A DNA stretch of 5,078 nt from a bacterium (GTDB lineage Bacteria; Vulcanimicrobiota; Xenobia; Xenobiales; Xenobiaceae). The notes under the pieces are model-generated. The model saw nothing but the letters and a program-made list of their open reading frames with translations. It was not told the origin of the DNA and made no database searches. Of this stretch, positions 1 through 5,078 are shown piece by piece (position 1 is the stretch's first letter; the number at the start of each line of letters is the position of its first letter). Made by a program: the position numbers and the translations under genes. Location: the NCBI GenBank assembly GCA_022839105.1, contig JALHDH010000171.1:1-5078 (forward strand), written 5' to 3'.

Positions 1-1
1 G

Positions 2-91
2 CTGCGCGAGACGGGAGGCGTCGGCGGCAAGGCCCTGGGCCTGCACGCCGACCACCTCCCGCCCGAGCGGGTGCTGGCCGCGGTGGAGCGG
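2..91 (+). pseudogene. Fragment of an unrecognised gene (copy A), entering from the left edge
   Basis: The frame starting at base 2 reads as convincing coding sequence: nearly every codon ends in G or C, and the peptide contains the stretch LGLHADHLPPERVLAAVER. Good codon bias fades after about base 100, and the frame stops at a TGA near base 154. No start is visible, so the 5' part, if it exists, lies outside the window. The last 57 bases (34-90) recur perfectly at 3528-3584 in another gene fragment. The residues before the repeat differ: here the lysine sits in GGVGGKALGL, in the other copy in SGTFRAKILGL. I do not recognise the family. It could be the tail of a real upstream gene broken by the transposase debris that follows, or itself only debris. 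Confidence 0.45.
34..90 (+). repeat. 57-bp perfect direct repeat, left copy
   Basis: These 57 bases are identical to 3528-3584 and in the same orientation. The match breaks at both ends (base 33 C against T; base 91 G against C). The repeat begins CCTGGGCCTG and ends GCGGTGGAGCG. It encodes the same 18-19 residues in both copies when read in its well-biased frame. It contains a 5-bp GC-rich hairpin: 58-62 CCCGC, loop CCGA, 67-71 GCGGG. The two copies lie 3494 bp apart and enclose only the transposase remnant, the large helicase gene and part of a second gene fragment. Confidence 0.95.
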
Positions 92-183
92 GCGGTGGAG
101 GGGGGGCTCTGCGCCCTCAGGCCGTGGGGCCCAAGAACTGGATGTTCCATGTGATGGAGGTCGGGGCTCGACGAGCGCGTGGC
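92..183 (+). pseudogene. Remnant of an IS66-family transposase (TnpC C-terminal piece)
   Basis: In the frame of base 1, positions 106-180 translate to ALRPQAVGPKNWMFHVMEVG followed by ARRA. This closely matches the signature near the C-terminus of IS66 TnpC transposases, usually (V/A)ER-ALRP-(I/V)A-(L/V)G-RKNW-(L/M)F. The preceding GCGGTGGAG (92-100) would supply A-V-E of that signature, but a run of G (101-106) puts it two bases out of frame. The expected R of GRKNW is P here. About 30 of the roughly 500 residues expected remain, and the usual last 40-60 residues after the motif are absent or unrecognisable. It is therefore a dead fragment truncated at both ends. Assignment rests on remembered family motifs only. 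Confidence 0.62.
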
Positions 184-187
184 GCCA

Positions 188-198
188 GGGTATTACCC
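188..198. promoter_or_regulatory. 11-bp palindrome GGGTATTACCC upstream of the helicase gene
   Basis: Bases 188-192 (GGGTA) and 194-198 (TACCC) are perfect inverted arms around T193. The palindrome ends 23 bp before the ATG at 222, and its centre is the only AT-rich spot in the surrounding sequence. A dimeric repressor could bind such a site, but its length is compatible with chance. I see no convincing -35/-10 promoter pair nearby. Confidence 0.2.
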
Positions 199-221
199 CA
201 ACCGCCCGAAAGACCGGCCTG

Positions 222-3200
222 ATGAGCTGTGAAGAGGAGTCCGGGGTCGGCGCGAGGAGCCTCGAGGGGACGAGCACCGCCTGCCCTCCCGAAGGATGTG
301 ACCTGCCGGAGGGCGGCTGCACCCTTTGCCTGCCGGACCCGCACCGGATCCTCCTGGCCGAGCGCCGGGTGCTGGTCCTCCAAGCGTCAGCCCCGGTCAG
401 TCCGGGCCATTGTCTGGTGGTGACGAGGCGGCACGTCCCGACCTGGTGGGAGGCTTCCCTGGAGGAGCGGGCCGACCTGATGGAGGCCACCTTCCAGGTG
501 CGCCGGATTCTGGACGAAGGCTTCCACCCCGAGGACTACCAGGTGACCTTCGAGGCTGGGGCTTCCCCTGGCCGGGGCCCCAATCACCTGCATCTGCACG
601 TGATCCCCAGATACACCGCGACTGGCAACCGGGGCATGGACGGCATGCCAGGTGGGGCGACCCGGGTGGCCGAGGCTCCCGGTTCCTCCTGGAGGGTGAT
701 CCCGGGGGCGCCCCACTCCAAGCCCCTCGTGCGCGGAGAGTCGGATCCCCTCTACCCTCATCTGGTGGCGGCCCTGAAGCGCGCGGCTCGAGCGGACATC
801 GCCGTGGCCTTCCTGATGCTGGGAGGCTGGAACCGCATGCGGGTCCACTTCGAGGACCTGCTGGCTCGGGGGGGAAGGCTGCGCCTGCTGACGGGCGACT
901 ACATGGACGCCACCGATCCGGAGGCCCTGACCGCGGTCCTGGACCTGCGCCAGCAGTGGGGCTTCGAGGCCCGCGTGTTCGAAGCCCGGAAGACGAGCTT
1001 CCACCCCAAGTGCTACCTCTTCCGCTCGCCGGAGGGCACCGCCACGGCCTTTGTTGGCAGCTCCAACCTGAGCCTGAGCGCCCTCCAGGGAGGGGTCGAA
1101 TGGAACTATCGGGCTCTCTCAGAAGTGGACCGACAGGGTGTGGCCGAGGTGCAGAGTGCCTTCGAGGCCCTCTTCTACCACCCCGACACCCGACCCCTGA
1201 CGGAGACCTGGGTCGAGGCCTATCGCCAGCGGAGGGCTCCCTCCCTGGTCCGGGGGCGGCCGTCCCCGGTTGAGCTGGAACCCGCCCAACCGCCGCCTGA
1301 GCCCCACAAGATCCAGCGCCGCGCCCTGGAGGCCTTGGCCCGGACCCGGAAGGAGGGCAACCGGGCCGGCCTGGTGGTGATGGCCACCGGCACGGGCAAG
1401 ACCTGGTTGGCCGCCTTCGACTCGGCGCCCTTCGAACGGGTGCTCTTCGTGGCCCATCGCGAGGAGATCCTGGGCCAGGCCCTGCGCACCTTCCGCCGCC
1501 TGCGACCGGAGGCGCGCATGGGGCTCTACACCGGCACGGAGAAGGACCTCGAGGCGGACCTGGTCTTCGCCTCGGTCCAGACCCTGGGCCGGGTGGCCCA
1601 CCTCGAGCAGTTCCCCAAGGACCGCTTCGACTATGTGGTGGTGGACGAGTTCCATCACGCTGCGGCGGGCACCTACCGGAAGCTCCTGGCCTGGTTCGAG
1701 CCAGGCTTCCTGCTGGGTCTGACGGCCACCCCCGATCGCACGGATGGAGCCGACCTGCTCACCCTGTGCGGCGAGAACCTGGTCTTCCGCTGCGACGTGG
1801 CCGACGGCATCCGCGAGGGCCTGCTGTGCCCCTTCCACTACTACGGAGTCCCCGACGAGGTGGACTACCGCAACATCCCCTGGCGGAACAACCGCTTCGA
1901 CGTGGACGAACTGACCCGGGCCCTGGCCACCCGGGCGCGGGCCCGAAACGCCCTGGAGCAGCTCCGGCGCCTTGGAGGCACGCGGACTCTGGCCTTTTGC
2001 GTGTCGGTGGGCCACGCGCGCTTCATGAGGGACTTCCTGCGGGAGCAAGGCCTGAGGGTGGCGGCCGTCCACTCCGAGGCCGACTCGGACCCGCGCGGCG
2101 AGACTTTGGAGCGCCTGGGTGCTGGCGATCTGGACGTGGTCTGCGCGGTCGACATGTTCAACGAGGGCGTCGACCTGCCGGCCCTGGACACGGTGCTGAT
2201 GCTGCGACCCACCGAATCCCGGATCCTCTGGGTCCAGCAGTTCGGCCGGGGCCTGCGCCTGATGGAGGGCAAGCCCCACCTGAAGGTGATCGACTATATC
2301 GGCAACCACCGGACCTTCCTGGTGAAGACCCAGACCCTCTTCGACCTTCCCGCCGGCGATGGCGCCGTGGCCCGGGTCCTGAAGATCCTGGAGGAGGGTC
2401 CCCTGGTCGGGTCGCTGGAGAGGAGCGACCTGCGCCTTCCGCCGGGCTGCGAGGTCACCTACGACCTGCAGGCGATCAGACTGCTGCGAAATCTCTTGCG
2501 CCCCTCCGCGGGGCAGGACAACCTCCGGTTCTATTACCAGGAGTTCCGCCAACGACAGGGAGTGCGTCCCCGGGCCGCCGAGGCCTGGCATGCTGGCTAC
2601 AACCCGCGGGCCGCAGGTTCACGCCACGGCTCCTGGTTGGGCCTGGTCCGGGCCATGGGCGACCTGGACTCCCTGCCCGCTGGAAGGGCGGGCGACTTTC
2701 TGCGCGCGCTGGAGACCCTGCCCCTGCAGGAAAGCGGGCCCCTGGTGCTGCTGGGGGCGATGTTGGGGCGAGGAGCCGTGCCCGGCCGGCTCCGGCTGGA
2801 GGAGCTGCCCGAGGCCATGGCCCGGGTCACCCGGAAGAGCGCCCGGCTGCAGGCCGACCTTCAGACCGCCCCCTCCCCGGTCACCTGGGAAGGCCCGGTG
2901 CAGGCCCTGAAGGACTTCCTGGCGGTCGATGGAGCCGACCTGCGCTGCACCTTCCGCGTGCCACCAGGGGAGCGTCAAGTCTATGCGGACCTGGTCGAGG
3001 AACTGGTGGAATGGCGACTGGCGGAGTACCTGGATCACCAGATCCCGAAGTCGGACGGGTCCTCCTGGGGGATCCGGGTGAGCCACGCCGGCGGCCGCGG
3101 CATCCTGCGCCTGCCCGATCGGGTCAGGCACCCCGACCTGCCCTTTGGTGAGACCCCGGTCCAGGTGGACGGGCAACCCTGGGTGCTGAACTTCGCGAAG

Positions 3201-3401
3201 GTGGCGGTGAACGTGGCCAGGGAGCCGGGCGGCGAGGAGAACCAGCTTCCTGCCCTGCTGCGCAGGTGGTTCGGACCCGAGGCCGGGCTGCCCGGAACGC
3301 ACCACCGGGTCTTCCTGGAGAAGACTGCCGAGGGCTTCCGCCTCGCACCCCTCGCCCCGCGCCCGACCGACCAGGCCGGAGGGCCCCTCCAGGAGCGCTG
3401 A
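222..3401 (+). CDS. HIT-PLD nuclease-superfamily II helicase fusion protein (1059 aa), candidate ATP-dependent restriction/defence enzyme
   Basis: Seen: residues about 33-135 form a HIT domain, with a C33-x2-C36 pair typical of zinc-binding HIT proteins and the triad H122-x-H124-x-H126 in NHLHLHVIPR (H124 the expected nucleophile). Residues about 165-335 are a PLD-like nuclease with a single H261-x-K263, GSSNLS (279-284) and E293. The Asp of canonical HxKx4D is Arg268. Residues about 362-700 are a complete SF2 helicase: ATGTGKT (K393), D475-E-F-H-H, L500-T-A-T-P, FNEGVD (646-651) and QQFGRGLR (672-679). Residues about 710-1059 are unassigned. Known: PLD-helicase proteins such as SauUSI cut modified DNA using ATP; HIT proteins hydrolyse or transfer nucleotidyl groups. 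Inferred: a cytoplasmic nucleic-acid translocase-nuclease in defence or repair. ATG222 is the only ATG, GTG or TTG before the CxxC pair; its ribosome binding site is poor. No signal peptide or membrane segment is seen. Confidence 0.93.
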   Translation: MSCEEESGVGARSLEGTSTACPPEGCDLPEGGCTLCLPDPHRILLAERRVLVLQASAPVSPGHCLVVTRRHVPTWWEASLEERADLMEATFQVRRILDEGFHPEDYQVTFEAGASPGRGPNHLHLHVIPRYTATGNRGMDGMPGGATRVAEAPGSSWRVIPGAPHSKPLVRGESDPLYPHLVAALKRAARADIAVAFLMLGGWNRMRVHFEDLLARGGRLRLLTGDYMDATDPEALTAVLDLRQQWGFEARVFEARKTSFHPKCYLFRSPEGTATAFVGSSNLSLSALQGGVEWNYRALSEVDRQGVAEVQSAFEALFYHPDTRPLTETWVEAYRQRRAPSLVRGRPSPVELEPAQPPPEPHKIQRRALEALARTRKEGNRAGLVVMATGTGKTWLAAFDSAPFERVLFVAHREEILGQALRTFRRLRPEARMGLYTGTEKDLEADLVFASVQTLGRVAHLEQFPKDRFDYVVVDEFHHAAAGTYRKLLAWFEPGFLLGLTATPDRTDGADLLTLCGENLVFRCDVADGIREGLLCPFHYYGVPDEVDYRNIPWRNNRFDVDELTRALATRARARNALEQLRRLGGTRTLAFCVSVGHARFMRDFLREQGLRVAAVHSEADSDPRGETLERLGAGDLDVVCAVDMFNEGVDLPALDTVLMLRPTESRILWVQQFGRGLRLMEGKPHLKVIDYIGNHRTFLVKTQTLFDLPAGDGAVARVLKILEEGPLVGSLERSDLRLPPGCEVTYDLQAIRLLRNLLRPSAGQDNLRFYYQEFRQRQGVRPRAAEAWHAGYNPRAAGSRHGSWLGLVRAMGDLDSLPAGRAGDFLRALETLPLQESGPLVLLGAMLGRGAVPGRLRLEELPEAMARVTRKSARLQADLQTAPSPVTWEGPVQALKDFLAVDGADLRCTFRVPPGERQVYADLVEELVEWRLAEYLDHQIPKSDGSSWGIRVSHAGGRGILRLPDRVRHPDLPFGETPVQVDGQPWVLNFAKVAVNVAREPGGEENQLPALLRRWFGPEAGLPGTHHRVFLEKTAEGFRLAPLAPRPTDQAGGPLQER

Positions 3402-3527
3402 GCCCCACGAAGATGGGCCGAGGCTCTTCAGCGCGGGCTTCAGTCCGGTCGTCTGGGACGCAGGCTTCGTGGATGGCGTGCCTCCGGGCTGGCCAGTCCC
3501 CCTCTCCGGCACGTTTCGCGCGAAGAT

Positions 3528-3584
3528 CCTGGGCCTGCACGCCGACCACCTCCCGCCCGAGCGGGTGCTGGCCGCGGTGGAGCG
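3528..3584 (+). repeat. 57-bp perfect direct repeat, right copy
   Basis: Identical to 34-90 in the same orientation, it starts 127 bp after the helicase stop. It carries the same CCCGC-CCGA-GCGGG hairpin at 3552-3565. Recombination between the two copies would delete one repeat, the IS66 remnant, the whole helicase gene and the first part of fragment B, and would leave the flanking DNA joined. Confidence 0.95.
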
Positions 3585-3601
3585 CATCTGCATTCGGTCA
3601 A

Positions 3602-3622
3602 GCACGGCAGAACTGTCCGTGC
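3602..3622. terminator. Weak inverted repeat, possible hairpin between convergent genes
   Basis: GCACGG (3602-3607) and CCGTGC (3617-3622) are perfect 6-bp arms around a 9-base loop. The site lies downstream of both convergent genes, where a bidirectional terminator would be expected. No T-run follows on either strand, so an intrinsic terminator is poorly supported. Confidence 0.2.
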
Positions 3623-3713
3623 CAACCTAATCTTGACCCCTCAGGCGGCTCTTGCCGGCCAGAAGGTGCCCCCCCTCCGCGTCGCCTGCCTGGGGCCGGG
3701 GAAGAAACATCGG

Positions 3714-5078
3714 TCAACCGATCACGGATGGCGGGTGTCTTGGCATCCGATCCTCAACGATTGCTGGCAGGTCCACCAACAGGAGGTCCGGCCCCGGCTC
3801 GAGCCCCCGGAACCCCGACCGGGAGAAGAGGGCATAGAGGGCATAGCGGGCCCTTCGATCCGCCAGCTCGAGCACTCGAGAGGCTTTCGATTGCAGGTCC
3901 CGCAACACCGCGGGCCCGAGGGGAGCGCTCGACCATTTGCACTCGCCGAAGAGGGCATCCTGGCGATCGAAGGCCACCAGGTCGATCTCCTGATCCCGGG
4001 TCCACCACCGACCGATCGCGTCCGGGCGGAAGCCGATCTCCCCCGCCAGCGATCGATGTCGTAGCCACTCGCGGCAGAGTTCCTCGAAGACCGGCGCCAC
4101 GAAATGGGCCATCTGGGGCATGATGCGGCGCTCGAGGACCTCGGCGCCCTGGCCGGCGTGCAATTCCGTGATGTGCGGCTGCACGAAGCGGAACCAGAAG
4201 CGGAAGAAGGGGTCGGCGAGCCGGTATCTGCCCTTTCGGCTCCGGAGAGGATCCCGTTCGGTCGCCGGCACCTCGCGGTCCACCAGTTCCAGGGCGACCA
4301 GACTGTTCAGGTATCGCCCGGCAAAGGACCGTTCCAGCCCGATATCCTGCGCGATCTCGTTCAGGCGGGTATTCCCGGCTGCCACCGAGGAGAGAATGGC
4401 GAAGTAGTGACGGGGCTCGCGGAATTCCTGATGCAGCAGGAGCCGGGGCTCTTCAAAGAGGTAGGACACAGGGTCGAGCACCCTCTGGCAGAGGTTCTCG
4501 CGCAGGGATAGCAGCGGGTCGAATTTCGCAAGCCAGGCCGGCGTACCGCCCAGACAAGCATAGGCCAGCACCTGGTCCTCGGCCTTCCAGGCCGGCACGA
4601 AGAGCCGGGCTCCCCAGAAGTCCATGGCCCGCAGCCGCATCTGTCCGGTGCGACGGCCGAAGAGCGGGCTCTTCTGGGAAAGCACCTCGTCTTCCATGAA
4701 GCTGACCGACGACCCGCAAAGGATGAGGCGCACCTCGCGGTCCTTCCAGGTCCGATCCCAGATCTTCTGGAGGAGCGACGGCAGCGCCGGCTCACCCTGG
4801 CAGAGGTAGGGGAACTCGTCGAGCACCAGGTCGAGCGGGCCTTCGCGCGACTCGAGGTACTCCAGGAGGGTCGGCCAGTCTTCGGGAGGACGAGCCGCCA
4901 GGAAACGGTCTCCGAGGGCCTCTCCCAGGCTCCGGGCCAGGCCTCGCACGTGGAGAGCCGACGTCCCAAGGTCTCCGGTGAAGAAGACCCCTCCCCGGGG
5001 AGCCATGAAATGGCGTAGAAGCTCCGTCTTGCCGATCCTCCGCCGCCCATAGAGCACGAAGAGGACACTCCCCGAGGC
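3714..5078 (-). CDS. AAA ATPase of the archaeal ATPase/DUF234 family, 5' end cut off by the window edge
   Basis: The frame enters from the right edge and reads ASGSVLFVLYGRRRIGKTEL; 454 residues are visible up to the TGA at 3714-3716. The GTG at 5057 sits inside the beta strand before the Walker A loop and is unlikely to be the start. Probably some 15-30 residues are missing. Seen: Walker A GRRRIGKT (visible residues 11-18), Walker B LVLDEFPYL (D87, E88), and a sensor-like strand LILCGSS. A winged-helix-like middle follows (LNEIAQDIGLERSFAGRYL), then a C-terminal DUF234-type region. This shows E364-I-D366 and E379-C-K381, the D...ExK spacing of PD-(D/E)XK nuclease folds. Known: the family (PF01637 plus PF03008) is widespread in archaea and some bacteria, and its cellular role is poorly defined. 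It converges on the helicase gene, so co-transcription is excluded. I see no frameshift. Confidence 0.9.
   Translation of the reverse strand, partial: ASGSVLFVLYGRRRIGKTELLRHFMAPRGGVFFTGDLGTSALHVRGLARSLGEALGDRFLAARPPEDWPTLLEYLESREGPLDLVLDEFPYLCQGEPALPSLLQKIWDRTWKDREVRLILCGSSVSFMEDEVLSQKSPLFGRRTGQMRLRAMDFWGARLFVPAWKAEDQVLAYACLGGTPAWLAKFDPLLSLRENLCQRVLDPVSYLFEEPRLLLHQEFREPRHYFAILSSVAAGNTRLNEIAQDIGLERSFAGRYLNSLVALELVDREVPATERDPLRSRKGRYRLADPFFRFWFRFVQPHITELHAGQGAEVLERRIMPQMAHFVAPVFEELCREWLRHRSLAGEIGFRPDAIGRWWTRDQEIDLVAFDRQDALFGECKWSSAPLGPAVLRDLQSKASRVLELADRRARYALYALFSRSGFRGLEPGPDLLLVDLPAIVEDRMPRHPPSVIG

Larger units (their letters stand above)
3403..3630 (+). pseudogene. Fragment of an unrecognised gene (copy B), ending at a TAA
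   Basis: The frame of base 3403 stays open to a TAA at 3628-3630, and most codons up to about 3590 end in G or C. The peptide reads FSAGFSPVVWDAGFVDG, then WPVPLSGTFRAKILGL, then the 57-bp repeat product HADHLPPERVLAAVER. The tail after the repeat (ICIRSSTAELSVPT) looks like read-through into non-coding DNA. There is no ATG or ribosome binding site, and the good frame begins right at the helicase stop codon. It therefore looks like a gene piece joined to the end of the helicase cassette. A short real gene starting at a GTG (3469 or 3478) is possible but less likely. I do not recognise the family; the whole could be chance bias in GC-rich DNA, although the shared repeat argues against that. 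Confidence 0.4.
3402..3713. other. Intergenic stretch between two convergent genes, no intact gene
   Basis: These 312 bases separate the stop of the helicase gene from the stop of the convergent ATPase gene. They contain a gene fragment (about 3403-3630), the right copy of the 57-bp repeat and two small inverted repeats (3602-3622 and 3709-3722). I see no tRNA, no complete insertion sequence, no integrase and no terminator with a run of T. From 3631 to 3713 I see nothing further. Confidence 0.6.

Noticed and set aside
34..90. Tyrosine-recombinase attachment site in a tRNA gene
   Set aside because: The repeat has no tRNA-like sequence and no integrase lies between the copies; an attachment-like role cannot be excluded but is not supported directly.
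222..374. Alternative helicase start at the GTG near 369-374
   Set aside because: It would remove the CxxC pair and the first strand of the HIT domain; ATG222 is the only usual start codon that keeps them.
326..1273. A 315-residue plus-strand open frame overlapping the HIT and PLD regions
   Set aside because: It is a Pro/Gly/Arg-rich shadow of the real frame with no domain signature; the overlapping frame carries complete HIT and PLD motifs.
1119..2591. A 490-residue open frame on the minus strand inside the helicase gene
   Set aside because: It is antisense to the helicase core, is rich in low-complexity Gly/Gln/His/Val sequence and has no recognisable motif. Long antisense open frames are expected opposite strongly GC3-biased genes.
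34..3584. A two-unit CRISPR-like array
   Set aside because: Only two copies exist, 3.4 kb apart, with genes between them and no spacer-sized intervals.
3709..3722. ATCGGT-CA-ACCGAT inverted repeat over the ATPase stop codon
   Set aside because: The loop would be only two bases and no T-run follows, so it is a poor terminator; as an operator it would be oddly placed at a stop codon.
3266..4123. A plus-strand open frame crossing the helicase end, the intergenic DNA and the ATPase gene
   Set aside because: It overlaps two well-supported genes in the wrong frame or strand and is Arg/Pro/Gly-rich without any motif.
4104..4511. A 135-residue plus-strand open frame antisense to the ATPase gene
   Set aside because: It lies entirely opposite a gene with clear AAA motifs and shows no independent signature.

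Overview
This is a GC-rich bacterial window. Codon third positions are overwhelmingly G or C in every convincing reading frame. Nothing fixes the taxon. A GC-rich group such as Acidobacteriota (Holophagae) or a deltaproteobacterium-like lineage would fit, but that is a guess. The sequence looks like accessory DNA: a large multidomain nuclease-helicase, transposase debris, gene fragments, a long direct repeat and an isolated ATPase gene.

Layout: (1) Bases 1-221 hold debris. A fragment of an unrecognised gene, read in the frame that starts at base 2, runs into a degenerate piece of an IS66-type transposase C-terminus. A small 11-bp palindrome follows, just before the main gene. (2) Bases 222-3401 (+) encode a 1059-residue protein. 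It has an N-terminal HIT domain with a complete histidine triad, then a PLD-type nuclease domain, then a complete superfamily II helicase core, then about 350 residues I cannot assign. (3) Bases 3402-3713 contain no intact gene. They hold a second gene fragment with a perfect 57-bp copy of bases 34-90, plus weak inverted repeats. (4) Bases 3714-5078 (-) encode most of an 'archaeal-type' AAA ATPase with a C-terminal DUF234 region. That region shows a PD-(D/E)XK-like D...ExK pattern. Its first residues lie beyond the right edge, and it converges on the large gene.

Working model (inference): the large protein resembles ATP-dependent, PLD-nuclease-helicase restriction enzymes such as SauUSI, with a HIT nucleotide hydrolase/transferase domain added in front and a different C-terminal region. 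It stands alone with no methyltransferase visible, as expected for a modification-dependent or damage-responsive enzyme. The 57-bp direct repeats bracket exactly this one gene, so it looks like a single-gene cassette that recombination could gain or lose. The AAA ATPase gene is convergent and need not be functionally linked.
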